This document shows positions 53,968 to 64,000 of a stretch of 64,000 nucleotides of DNA, in pieces. The stretch is from Bradyrhizobium sp. AZCC 1721 (GTDB taxonomy: Bacteria; Pseudomonadota; Alphaproteobacteria; Rhizobiales; Xanthobacteraceae): NCBI RefSeq assembly GCF_036924715.1, contig NZ_JAZHSB010000001.1:1789001-1853000 (forward strand), written 5' to 3'. Position 1 is the stretch's first letter. The number at the start of each line of letters is the position of its first letter. Under the pieces are notes generated by a model that was not told the DNA's origin, searched no databases, and saw only the letters and a program-made list of their open reading frames with translations. The translations under genes were made by a program, and so were the position numbers.

Positions 53968-54927
53968 ATGAAATTCAGCCGCCAAACCACGCTTCGGTCG
54001 CAAGCCACCGTAACGGGCGTTGGCGTTCATTCCGGATTACCTGTCAGCCTGACGCTTGGACCTGCTCCTGTGGATGCGGGTTTTGTTTTTGTCCGTACCG
54101 GCCTGGATGAGGCCGATCGCGAGGTCCCCGCAGTAGCCGCCTCCGTAACCGCCACCGATCTTGCTACCGTTCTTGGCGACCGCGAGGGGCCGCTGGTTTC
54201 CACCGCCGAACATGTCCTTGCTGCCCTGCGCGGCATGGGTGTCGATAACGCCATCATCGAAGTCGACGGCCCCGAAGTTCCGATTATGGACGGCAGCGCG
54301 GCGGCTTTCGTTGCCGCTATCGACCAAGCCGGCATCGTCACCCAGTCGGCCTCCCGCCGCTTCATTCAGGTGCTCAAGTCCGTGCAGCTCGCGATCGGCG
54401 ACAGTTTTGGCGAGTTGCGCCCGCATGGCAACGGGTTCCGCGTCGAGGTCGAGATCGACTTCGACAACGCCATGATCGGTTGCCAGAAATATTCCATCGA
54501 TCTCAGCCCCGAAAGCTTCCGCCGCGAGATTTCCCGCGCCCGGACCTTTGGCTTCATGAACAACGTCGCACGACTCTGGGGCGCCGGTTATGCGCGTGGC
54601 GCCTCGTTTGAGAATACGGTGGTGTTCGACGAAACCCGCCTGCTCAACACCGAAGGGCTGCGCTTCAGCGACGAGTGCGCCCGCCACAAGGCGCTGGATG
54701 CGGTCGGTGATTTGACCCTGGCTGGTCTGCCGCTGCTCGGCGCCTACCGTTCGGTACGTGGCGGTCACAAGCTGAACCACGCCGTGCTGACCGCCCTGTT
54801 GGCCGATCGCAGCGCCTGGCGGGTGGTCGAGGCCGAACCGGCACGCCGTCCCCGCGCCTATGTCGAGGCCGGCGCGGGCATGGTGGGCGGCATGATCGCC
54901 CCCGCCTATGGTCCCGACGTTTCCTGA
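53968..54927 (+). CDS. lpxC: UDP-3-O-acyl-N-acetylglucosamine deacetylase
   Basis: A 319-residue zinc deacetylase, the committed step of lipid A synthesis. Zinc ligands His82 (STAEHVLAALRG), His240 and Asp244 (HKALDAVGDL) and the catalytic His267 (GGHKLNHA) are present. SRARTFGF and VPIMDGSAAAFV are also diagnostic. ATG 53968 gives the family start KFSRQTTLRSQATVTGVGVH. It is separated from ftsZ by a terminator, so it has its own promoter, but it keeps the ftsZ-lpxC order common in proteobacteria. Confidence 0.97.
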   Translation: MKFSRQTTLRSQATVTGVGVHSGLPVSLTLGPAPVDAGFVFVRTGLDEADREVPAVAASVTATDLATVLGDREGPLVSTAEHVLAALRGMGVDNAIIEVDGPEVPIMDGSAAAFVAAIDQAGIVTQSASRRFIQVLKSVQLAIGDSFGELRPHGNGFRVEVEIDFDNAMIGCQKYSIDLSPESFRREISRARTFGFMNNVARLWGAGYARGASFENTVVFDETRLLNTEGLRFSDECARHKALDAVGDLTLAGLPLLGAYRSVRGGHKLNHAVLTALLADRSAWRVVEAEPARRPRAYVEAGAGMVGGMIAPAYGPDVS

Positions 54928-55225
54928 CTTTCGTCTTTGCAAAACCTCCGAATTTTGAGCTGTTTTGCGCCGCTCGGGCGAGTTTTGCGTAGTAACCACA
55001 GTGGTAACGTGGGCGTTCAGCCGCCTTAATCCGGGCGAATTGGCTGCGTATTCGGTTGGTCGAGGACCATTTTTCGGCTAGAGAAGCCCGCGGTAGCACC
55101 ACAAGGCGCAACGCGTATTGGGCTCAAGAAATTTGGGGCACGGGGAATATGGCATCCATGACCGCGGTTCATGGACGGGCGGGCTCAGTCATCAACCGCA
55201 TCAAAGGCGTCAGGTCACAGATTCC
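54928..55225. other. Intergenic region between lpxC and bamD
   Basis: Nearly 300 bases with no supported gene. It contains two similar GTTTTGCG blocks (about 54960-54990) and the small palindrome GTAACCACAGTGGTAAC-like near 54990-55007. The bamD promoter presumably lies here. Confidence 0.45.
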
Positions 55226-56134
55226 ATGTCGGCACAGCGTATGACGCTCGAACCAGGCAAATCACTCGGGCGCCTCAGCCTTGCTCGCGCCGCACGGTCG
55301 TTGCGGCTGGCGGCTGGCCTGATTGCGCTCGCCATTCCCTTGAGCGGCTGCGGCACCGGTGCGCTGTGGGACAAGTTCACCGCCAAGGACGACACCTTCA
55401 ACGAAGAGCCGGCGGACAAGCTCTACAATGAGGGCTTGTACCTGATGAACCAGCGCAAGGATCTGAAGGGGGCATCGAAGAAATTCGAGGAGGTCGATCG
55501 CCAGCATCCTTATTCCGACTGGGCGCGCAAATCGCTCTTGATGTCGGCCTACTCCTTTTACAATGCCGGCGATTACGATAGCTGCATCGGCGCAGCGACG
55601 CGTTACGTCACACTGCATCCCGGCAGCGCCGATGCGGCTTACGCGCAATATCTGATCGCGGCCTCGCATTATGACCAGATCCCGGACATATCTCGCGACC
55701 AGGGCCGCACTGAAAAGGCGATTGCGGCGCTGGAAGAGGTGATTCGCAAATATCCGACCTCGGAATACGCCAACTCCGCCAAGGCCAAGCTCGAAGGCGC
55801 GCGCGACCAGCTCGCCGGCAAGGAAATGGACGTCGGCCGCTATTACATGGAACGGCGCGACTACACCGCCGCCATCAACCGCTTCAAGACCGTGGTCACC
55901 CGCTACCAGACCACGCGGCATGTTGAGGAAGCGCTGGCGCGACTCACCGAGGCCTATATGGCGATCGGCATCGTCGGCGAGGCGCAGACGGCGGCAGCCG
56001 TACTTGGGCACAATTTTCCTGACAGCCGCTGGTACAAGGACGCCTATAATCTTGTAAAGTCGGGCGGGCTCGAGCCGAGCGAGAACAAGGGTTCCTATAT
56101 TTCCAGGGCCTTCAAGAAGTTGGGTCTCGGGTAG
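55226..56134 (+). CDS. bamD: Outer-membrane assembly lipoprotein BamD
   Basis: A 302-residue lipoprotein (ComL/YfiO) of the BAM complex that inserts beta-barrel proteins into the outer membrane. The signal ends ALAIPLSGC with lipidated Cys42. Five TPR-like repeats follow, including YNEGLYLMNQRKDLKGASKK, YFNAG-like SFYNAGDYDSCIGAATRYV and RYYMERRDYTAAINRFKTVV. ATG 55226 is likely; ATG 55241 is an alternative. The TAG stop lies inside a dispersed palindrome that begins 3 bases earlier. Confidence 0.92.
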   Translation: MSAQRMTLEPGKSLGRLSLARAARSLRLAAGLIALAIPLSGCGTGALWDKFTAKDDTFNEEPADKLYNEGLYLMNQRKDLKGASKKFEEVDRQHPYSDWARKSLLMSAYSFYNAGDYDSCIGAATRYVTLHPGSADAAYAQYLIAASHYDQIPDISRDQGRTEKAIAALEEVIRKYPTSEYANSAKAKLEGARDQLAGKEMDVGRYYMERRDYTAAINRFKTVVTRYQTTRHVEEALARLTEAYMAIGIVGEAQTAAAVLGHNFPDSRWYKDAYNLVKSGGLEPSENKGSYISRAFKKLGLG

Positions 56135-56300
56135 TGGAGCGGATTTGACATTCGCTCGATACTTGCCGCGACTTCGTGAAGCGAATGTCAAATCCGTAAA
56201 GCTCCACTACCAGCTTTATATTTGCTAGTGGTCCTTTTGATTCTAACATTCGCAAAGTGGCTCCCCGAGCGGGGAGCGAATGTTAGAACTGGACCACTAG
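56131..56300. repeat. Two consecutive related palindromes between bamD and recN
   Basis: First palindrome 56131-56210: arms GTAGTGGAGCGGATTTGACA and its near-complement ending GCTCCACTAC. Second, 56225-56300: CTAGTGGTCC with GGACCACTAG outside and TTCTAACATTCGC with GCGAATGTTAGAA inside. Both share TAGTGG/CCACTA ends and an ATTCGC/GCGAAT step, so they are two members of one family side by side. The first contains the bamD stop codon. Confidence 0.85.
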
Positions 56301-56313
56301 GAATTGACTTCGC

Positions 56314-58002
56314 ATGCTGGCGCGTCTGTCGATCCGTGACATCGTCCTGATCGAACGGCTCGATATCGAATTCTCCCGTGGCCTCGCGGTGCTGACCGGC
56401 GAAACCGGCGCGGGCAAATCCATCCTGCTCGATGCCTTCGCGCTGGCGCTCGGCGGCCGCGGTGATGCGGGCCTGGTTCGCCATGGCGCGGAGCAGGGCC
56501 AGGTGACCGCCACCTTCGACGTTCCCAAAGGCCATCCCGCGACAAAGATCCTTTCCGAGAACGGCCTCGACGACGCGAGTTCTCAAGATGCTTGCGAAAT
56601 GATTCTTCGCCGCGTGCAGCTCGCCGACGGCCGCACCCGCGCCTTCATCAACGACCAATCGATCAGCGTGCAGACCCTAAAGGCGGTCGGCGCGGCGCTG
56701 GTCGAAATTCACGGCCAGCATGACGAGCGCGCGCTGGTCGACGCCTCGACGCACCGGCAGTTGCTCGATGCCTTTGCCGGGCTCGAGAAAGAAGTCGCCG
56801 CGCTGGAGACGCTGTGGGAGGCGCGGCGCACCGCCCACCAGGCACTCGATGAGCATCGCGCCAGCATGGAACGCGCCGCGCGCGAGGCGGATTATTTGCG
56901 CCACGCCGCCGACGAGCTCAAGGCGCTGAAGCCGAAGGACGGCGAGGAGACCGCACTCGCCGAACGCCGCACCACCATGATGCAGGGCGAGAAGATCGCC
57001 AGCGACCTGCGTGAGGCGCAGGAGGCGGTCGGCGGCCAAAACTCGCCGGTGCCGGCGCTGGCAGCGGCCGTGCGCCGCCTCGAGCGCCGCGCCGCCAATT
57101 CGCCGGCGCTGGTCGAGCCGGCGGTGAAGGCGATCGACATCGCAATCAATGCGCTGGAGGAGGCCGACCAGCATCTCAGCGCCGCGCTGGTTGCGGCCGA
57201 TTTCGATCCGGCCGAGCTGGAGCGGATCGAGGAGCGGCTGTTTGCGCTGCGCGCTGCCTCGCGCAAATATTCCACACCGGTCGATGGGCTCGCAGCACTG
57301 GCTGCCAAATTCGTCTCCGATGTCGCACTGATCGACGCCGGCGCCGATCGGTTAAAGAAGCTGGAAGCGGCGGCTGCCGAGGCCGACCAGCGCTACGGCG
57401 CGGCGGCGGCGAAGCTGTCGGCGGCCCGAGCTAAGTCCGCCGAAAAACTCAACAAGGCCGTCAACGCCGAACTCGCGCCGCTGAAACTCGAGCGCGCGAA
57501 ATTCATGACGCAGGTCGACACCGATGCGAAGTCACCGGGGCCGCAGGGCATCGACCGCGTCGAGTTCTGGGTCCAGACCAATCCGGGGACAAAGCCGGGA
57601 CCGTTGATGAAGGTCGCCTCCGGCGGCGAGCTGTCGCGGTTCCTGCTGGCGCTCAAGGTGGTGCTGTCCGATCGCGGCTCGGCGCCCACGCTGGTGTTCG
57701 ACGAAATCGATACCGGCGTCGGCGGCGCGGTGGCGGATGCGATCGGCGCGCGGTTGTCGCGGCTCGCCGGCCAGGTCCAGGTGATGGCGGTGACGCACGC
57801 GCCGCAGGTTGCCGCAAGGGCGAACCAGCATCTTTTGATTTCCAAGGACGCGCTCGACAAGGGCAAGCGCGTCGCCACCCGCGTCAACGCGCTCGCCGCC
57901 GACCACCGCCGCGAGGAAATCGCCCGCATGCTGGCGGGGGCGGAGATCACAGCCGAGGCGAGGGCGGCGGCGGAACGACTGTTGCGCGCCGCGACGGCGT
58001 AA
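56314..58002 (+). CDS. recN: DNA repair protein RecN
   Basis: A 562-residue SMC-like ATPase in double-strand break repair. Walker A GETGAGKS at residues 29-36 sits after the [20 protein letters not shown] start. A long coiled coil fills about residues 155-370, with ESHGQHDE-like [14 protein letters not shown] before it. The C-terminal ATPase half has [15 protein letters not shown], Walker [13 protein letters not shown] and the [12 protein letters not shown] segment. Intact and full length. It lies between two dispersed repeats. Confidence 0.95.
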   Translation: MLARLSIRDIVLIERLDIEFSRGLAVLTGETGAGKSILLDAFALALGGRGDAGLVRHGAEQGQVTATFDVPKGHPATKILSENGLDDASSQDACEMILRRVQLADGRTRAFINDQSISVQTLKAVGAALVEIHGQHDERALVDASTHRQLLDAFAGLEKEVAALETLWEARRTAHQALDEHRASMERAAREADYLRHAADELKALKPKDGEETALAERRTTMMQGEKIASDLREAQEAVGGQNSPVPALAAAVRRLERRAANSPALVEPAVKAIDIAINALEEADQHLSAALVAADFDPAELERIEERLFALRAASRKYSTPVDGLAALAAKFVSDVALIDAGADRLKKLEAAAAEADQRYGAAAAKLSAARAKSAEKLNKAVNAELAPLKLERAKFMTQVDTDAKSPGPQGIDRVEFWVQTNPGTKPGPLMKVASGGELSRFLLALKVVLSDRGSAPTLVFDEIDTGVGGAVADAIGARLSRLAGQVQVMAVTHAPQVAARANQHLLISKDALDKGKRVATRVNALAADHRREEIARMLAGAEITAEARAAAERLLRAATA

Positions 58003-58010
58003 TCTGCTCG

Positions 58011-60344
<2,334 letters not shown>

Positions 60345-60360
60345 GAGGTTGTCCTCCCAC

Positions 60361-60444
60361 CGTCGTTGCGAGGAGCGACGCGACGAAGCAATCCATCTCT
60401 CAGCTTGTCGCGCCATGGATTGCTTCGCTTCGCTCGCAATGACG
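60361..60444. repeat. Dispersed repeat, family with CGTCATTGCGAG ends (copy 2)
   Basis: CGTCGTTGCGAGGAGCGACG at the left and CGCTCGCAATGACG at the right enclose the pairing AAGCAATCCAT and ATGGATTGCTT. Shorter than copy 1 at 2703-2852. A separate small palindrome (CCCGGATG...CATCCGGG) follows at about 60490-60520. Confidence 0.8.
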
Positions 60445-60564
60445 GGGTTAGGCCGCCGTTCGCGGCATTGGTACACAGGGGCCACCGCTCCCGGATGTCG
60501 CTCCGCTCATCCGGGCTATGGCATTGCCGAATCCGCCGAGCAGTTCCTCGCAAGCGTTCGGCCG

Positions 60565-61155
60565 TCAGTCGAATTCGAGGCGCCTACCTTTCTCCCAAGG
60601 CCGGAAGGGCGACACTACACGGCCCTTGCGATCAATGCGCCCCCATTGTCCGCCCTCGTACCAGCTATGCTCGCCGTCGCCGGCAATCGTGCAAGCTGTG
60701 CAGACGACGGCAACCCCATCCTCGAATGGATAAGCTCCGTCATACGTCGCTGGAATCACGAGGTTGAGTTTGCGGTCGATGTACCCAATCTTGCCTCCGA
60801 CCCGCGACCGCGCGAGACCATCCTTGAAATAGTCCGGGCCGTTGTCCATGAATTCAACCGGCATCGGGATGACGCCTCGTCGAACGTAGAACCATTGGCC
60901 TTTTCGTGTGTCAGTCCGATCCATCAACAAGACGGAAGCCAGCCCATCACGGTCATATCGAAGTCGAGCCAAATAGGATGGCTTCAAGCGCGGCCGCCCG
61001 TCGGCGCCGGTTGCCGCGCATTGCTTGAAAATGCGCTCGGGCTCCCAGCAATCGAAGACCACTGGCGCAACCGTGTCCTGATCGCCTGCAATGATCGGCT
61101 TGGACGAGAGTACAAGCAGGGCGCTCAGCGCAACGATCTTGAGAAAATCAGGCAT
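60565..61155 (-). CDS. Secreted WG-repeat protein
   Basis: A 196-residue exported protein. The signal peptide is MPDFLKIVALSALLVLSSKP with cleavage near residue 23. The C-terminal half has two WG repeats: GKIGYIDRKLNLVIPATYDG with FEDGVAVV, and GQWGRIDRKGRVV, the pattern that gives the family its name (W/YG-x-IDxxG). WG proteins are beta-rich and of unclear function. The N-terminal half (FDCWEPERIFKQCAATGADG) has two Cys and is not recognised. No neighbours suggest a role. Confidence 0.78.
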   Translation of the reverse strand: MPDFLKIVALSALLVLSSKPIIAGDQDTVAPVVFDCWEPERIFKQCAATGADGRPRLKPSYLARLRYDRDGLASVLLMDRTDTRKGQWFYVRRGVIPMPVEFMDNGPDYFKDGLARSRVGGKIGYIDRKLNLVIPATYDGAYPFEDGVAVVCTACTIAGDGEHSWYEGGQWGRIDRKGRVVSPFRPWEKGRRLEFD

Positions 61156-61189
61156 TATGCACGCTCGTGGGAGGCGGGCTGTATACAGC

Positions 61190-61285
61190 CGTCGTTGCTA
61201 GCGCAGCGAAGCAATCAATTGCGGCGTAAGAAAGTAGGACGTAGCAAGCGGATAGGTGGATTGCTTCGCTGCGCTCGCAATGACG
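61190..61285. repeat. Dispersed repeat, family with CGTCATTGCGAG ends (copy 3)
   Basis: CGTCGTTGCTAGCGCAGCGA to GCGCTCGCAATGACG, with AGCGAAGCAATC and GATTGCTTCGCT paired ends. It lies between the WG-repeat gene and the MFS gene. Confidence 0.8.
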
Positions 61286-61307
61286 AGGGGATGCGCAGCA
61301 CCACTCC

Positions 61308-62585
61308 TCACAACATCCGCGAGTCTTCCTCCTCCGCCTTCTCCATGAGCTCCTCGCTGACCACAACCGTTCGCCGCGGCACGAGGAAGAACATGGAGCA
61401 AGCACACGCGATGGACAGTGCGAAGATCGCCGCCGTCAGCGGCAGCGTGGTCGTGGAGTGGCCGCCGAGATAGGCGCCGAATTGCGAGACCAGCGCGCCG
61501 ATGCCCTGCTGCAGAAAGCCCATCGCGCCGGAGGCGGTGCCGGCGGCCTCGGGACGCGCGCTGATGGCGCCGGCCGCGGCGTTGTTCATAACGAAGGCGT
61601 TCGCGACCATCACGATCATCTGGGTGCCGAACAGCCAGAGCGGCGCCTGGTTGATCCCGGCAATGCTCAAGACGAGGTTCAAGAGGGCGCCGCCGAATTG
61701 CACCGCGAGCCCGAACCAGATCAGCTTCTCCAGCGAATGCCGCGGCGCGAAACGGACGCAGAACACATTGCCGATCAGATAGGCAAATCCCGTCGTCGCG
61801 AACCACGCGCCATATTCGGCCGTGGTTCGGCCCATCTGCGTCACCACGATGTAAGGTCCGCCGCCGGCGAACATGAAAATAATCTGGGAAGCCAGCACCT
61901 GGCACAGCACATAGCCGATGAAGGCGCGGTTGCGGATCAGCTTGCCGACGTCGCCGCGGAAGCTGCTGCTCTCGCTGCGTTCGCCGCGCGTCTCGGGCAG
62001 CGCCAGCGCGATCAGGACCGCGACGCTGAGCGAAGCCGCCGTGATGAAATAGAAGATGGCGCGCCAGCCGAACGCGGTCTCCAGGAGGCCGCCGACCAGC
62101 GCGCTGAGCATCTGCGCCATCATCATGACGGCAATCACGAGGCTGATCATCGAGCTGATGCGGTCGCGGCTGTAGAGATCGCGGATGATGGCGCGGCTCA
62201 CCACCATGCCGGTCGCGCCGCCGAGTGCCTGCAGGAAGCGCGCGGCAATCAGTTGCGGCAGCGTCTGCGCCAGCGAGCAGCCGACGCTCGCCGCCACCAT
62301 GAGCGCAAGGCCCGCGAGCAGCACCGGCCGGCGTCCGAACTTGTCCGACAGCGGTCCCATGATGAGCTGCGAGCAGGCGATGCCGACCATGTAGAGCGAC
62401 ACCGTCATCTGCGCGACGGAGATGTCGCCGCCGAACGTCGTCGCCAGCACGGGCAGCGCCGGCACCAGCATGTAGAGCGAGATCGGCGCGACGCCGGTCA
62501 TCGCCACCAGCATCAGCAGCATGATCTTGGAGGTCGCGACGGCATTCGCCGCCGCGTCGGGCGGCTTGCCCACGACGCCGTGCAT
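61308..62585 (-). CDS. Bcr/CflA-type MFS drug transporter
   Basis: A 425-residue inner-membrane antiporter with 12 predicted spans (DHA1). The Bcr/CflA pattern is clear: PALPVLATTFGGDISVAQMT, then QLIMGPLSDKFGRRPVLLAG (motif A), and RFLQALGGATGMVVSRAIIR (motif B region) followed by RDL. These export drugs such as bicyclomycin or chloramphenicol, or sulfonamides; the substrate here is unknown. The C-terminal tail is acidic and cytoplasmic. It is on the minus strand with no partner gene. Confidence 0.9.
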   Translation of the reverse strand: MHGVVGKPPDAAANAVATSKIMLLMLVAMTGVAPISLYMLVPALPVLATTFGGDISVAQMTVSLYMVGIACSQLIMGPLSDKFGRRPVLLAGLALMVAASVGCSLAQTLPQLIAARFLQALGGATGMVVSRAIIRDLYSRDRISSMISLVIAVMMMAQMLSALVGGLLETAFGWRAIFYFITAASLSVAVLIALALPETRGERSESSSFRGDVGKLIRNRAFIGYVLCQVLASQIIFMFAGGGPYIVVTQMGRTTAEYGAWFATTGFAYLIGNVFCVRFAPRHSLEKLIWFGLAVQFGGALLNLVLSIAGINQAPLWLFGTQMIVMVANAFVMNNAAAGAISARPEAAGTASGAMGFLQQGIGALVSQFGAYLGGHSTTTLPLTAAIFALSIACACSMFFLVPRRTVVVSEELMEKAEEEDSRML

Positions 62586-62820
62586 TCAGTTCCGATCCTG
62601 TTTTGCTTGGATTGGACTTTTAACCAGATGGCTCAGCACGAACAGGGACGTTTTGGCATGCGGCCATGCTGAATTGAGGAGGCGGGTACGAGACTGGGCG
62701 CTGGATTCTACTTTGCATGGGGTTGTTTTCGCGGTTTTTGTGTCCGGCGCCCGCGCCGTATCGCTGTAGGGGCGGGCCACGGCGTACCGGATCCTCCGCC
62801 GTCGCCGGGGCGACTGGAAA
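62586..62820. other. Intergenic region, nothing recognised
   Basis: About 235 bases upstream of the MFS gene with no supported frame or clear promoter. It ends at a dispersed palindrome. Confidence 0.5.
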
Positions 62821-62905
62821 GTAGGATGGGTGGAGCGCAGCGATACCCATCGTTTCACCACGCGCACCGGCATTGATGGGTATCGCTGCGCTCCACCCAT
62901 CCTAC
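62821..62905. repeat. Dispersed palindrome, family GTAGGATGGGT (copy 2)
   Basis: Perfect outer and inner arms, GTAGGATGGGTGGAGCGCAG and its complement through CCACCCATCCTAC, with GCGATACCCATC pairing to GATGGGTATCGC. Closely related to 41200-41277. Confidence 0.88.
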
Positions 62906-62925
62906 GGCTGCATGAGGCACAGTGA

Positions 62926-64000
62926 CTAAATCGGCAGCATCGCCGCCGTCGCTTCGTCCAGCCACAGCTTCGTGGCGTTGTCGTCGAGGTGCGGGCGCAC
63001 CGCGCGGTTGACGCGCTCGTGGTAGTCGTTGAGCCACTTCAGCTCGGTTGCGCTCAGCATATTCGCATCGATCAGGCGGCGGTCGATCGGCGCCAGCGTC
63101 AGCGTCTCGAACGCGTTCACCGGCTTCTCGGCGCCGGGTACATCGGTGCCGATGACGAGTTCGAGGTTCTCGATCCGGATGCCGTAGGCGTCGGTCTTGT
63201 AGTAGCCAGGCTCGTTGGAGAGGATCATGCCGCGCTTCAAGGGCGTGGTGCCGAGTTTCGAGATGCGCGCCGGGCCTTCATGCACCGAGAGATAGCTGCC
63301 GACGCCGTGGCCGGTGCCGTGCTCGAAATCGAGGCCCGCCTGCCACAAAAATTGCCGCGCAAAGGAGTCGATCTGCGCGCCGGTGGTGCCGTCCGGAAAC
63401 ACCGCGCGAGCAATCGCGATGTGCCCACGCAGCACGCGGGTGAAACGATCGCGCATTTCGTCGGTCGGATTGCCGATTGCGATGGTGCGGGTGACGTCGG
63501 TGGTGCCGTCTTCATATTGCGCGCCGGAATCGATCAGCAGCAGATCGCCGGGTGAAATTCGCCGGTTGCTCTTGCGGGTGACGCGGTAGTGCACGATGGC
63601 ACCGTTCGGCCCGGTGCCGGCGATAGTCGGAAACGAAACATCCTTCAGCGCGCAGGTCTGGCGGCGGAACGTTTCCAGGGCCTCGACGGTATCGATCTCC
63701 GTCAACGCGCCCGACGGCGCCTCGCGGTCGATCCAGGCGAGGAAGCGCGCCAGGGCCACCGCGTCGCGCTGGTGCGCGGTCCGCGTGCCCTCGATCTCGG
63801 TGATATTCTTCACCGCCTTCAACAGGCTCACCGGATCGTTGCCGCGTACCGGTTTTCCGCCGGCGCCTGCGATCAGCCGGCTCAGCGCGTCCGCGGCGGT
63901 GGCGGCATCAAGCGCAATCGCGGCGCCGCTGCGCGCAAGCTCGGTCAGATCAGGCACCAGCGCGTCGGGCTCCCGCACTTCGGCGGATTGTTCGAGATGG
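62926..64000 (-). CDS. Xaa-Pro aminopeptidase (M24B), 5' end cut by window edge
   Basis: Metallopeptidase that removes N-terminal residues before proline. About 358 residues are visible and the frame stays open to base 64000, so the N-terminal creatinase-like domain lies mostly outside. GTG 63978 is not a real start. The pita-bread fold ligands are seen in order: Asp in LLIDSGAQYEDGTTD (two Asp), His in HGTGHGVGSYLSVHEGP, Glu in LSNEPGYYKTDAYG and Glu in IRIENLELV. The C-terminal extension (TELKWLNDYHERVNRAVRPH) is the PF16188-type end of long eukaryote-like aminopeptidase P proteins. Confidence 0.93.
   Translation of the reverse strand, partial: HLEQSAEVREPDALVPDLTELARSGAAIALDAATAADALSRLIAGAGGKPVRGNDPVSLLKAVKNITEIEGTRTAHQRDAVALARFLAWIDREAPSGALTEIDTVEALETFRRQTCALKDVSFPTIAGTGPNGAIVHYRVTRKSNRRISPGDLLLIDSGAQYEDGTTDVTRTIAIGNPTDEMRDRFTRVLRGHIAIARAVFPDGTTGAQIDSFARQFLWQAGLDFEHGTGHGVGSYLSVHEGPARISKLGTTPLKRGMILSNEPGYYKTDAYGIRIENLELVIGTDVPGAEKPVNAFETLTLAPIDRRLIDANMLSATELKWLNDYHERVNRAVRPHLDDNATKLWLDEATAAMLPI

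Noticed and set aside
61458..62672. A 404-codon frame opposite the MFS transporter
   Set aside because: His/Arg/Gln-rich shadow of an alternating hydrophobic gene; no start signal or motif.
62586..62900. A 104-codon minus-strand frame between the MFS and aminopeptidase genes
   Set aside because: Its start lies in a dispersed palindrome and the product has no recognisable features.

Overview
The window is high-G+C chromosomal DNA of an alphaproteobacterium, most likely Bradyrhizobium or a close Nitrobacteraceae relative. The evidence is the family-wide look of the proteins, PmtA-type phospholipid methylation, a long-linker FtsZ, a candidate CtrA box at ftsQ, and many copies of the short palindromic intergenic repeats common in that group. 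No tRNA, rRNA, CRISPR array, prophage or insertion sequence was seen. The only RNA gene found is RNase P RNA.

Layout. 1-6 kb: envelope lipid genes, namely a 5'-truncated glycosyltransferase, pmtA, a small His-rich membrane protein, a class III aminotransferase head-to-head with phosphatidylserine decarboxylase, and a Nudix hydrolase. 6-11 kb: two divergent paralogous secreted DUF2147 proteins with two Crp/FNR-type sites between them, a 31-residue membrane peptide gene, an extensin-like lipoprotein, a vapBC toxin-antitoxin pair and an unknown gene. 11-16 kb: a TetR-led operon for a molybdenum hydroxylase whose fused FeS/Mo subunit carries a frameshift. 16-26 kb: transport, with a TonB-dependent siderophore receptor, a TetR/EmrA/EmrB efflux locus with a perfect operator, an ABC exporter behind an apparent leader-peptide attenuator, and DMT and TauE exporters. 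26-31 kb: an alpha/beta hydrolase, an unknown membrane coiled-coil protein, rnpB, a PAS protein and an ECF42/DGPF sigma module.

31-60 kb is the division and cell wall (dcw) cluster in the order rsmH, ftsL, ftsI, murE, murF, mraY, murD, a DUF5107 gene, ftsW, murG, murC, murB, ddl, ftsQ, ftsA, ftsZ, followed by lpxC, bamD, recN and ligA, all on the plus strand. Many junctions overlap by 4 nt (coupled translation), while others have been opened by palindromic repeats. The DUF5107 gene between murD and ftsW is foreign to the usual cluster and sits between two such repeats. A peptidoglycan amidase is transcribed away from the head of the cluster. 60-64 kb: a WG-repeat secreted protein, a Bcr/CflA-type MFS transporter and a 5'-truncated Xaa-Pro aminopeptidase.

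The most novel items are the candidate attenuator before the ABC exporter, the cargo gene in the dcw cluster, the frameshifted molybdenum hydroxylase, several very small genes, and the paired DUF2147 paralogs with their regulatory region. I did not find a convincing wholly new multi-gene system.
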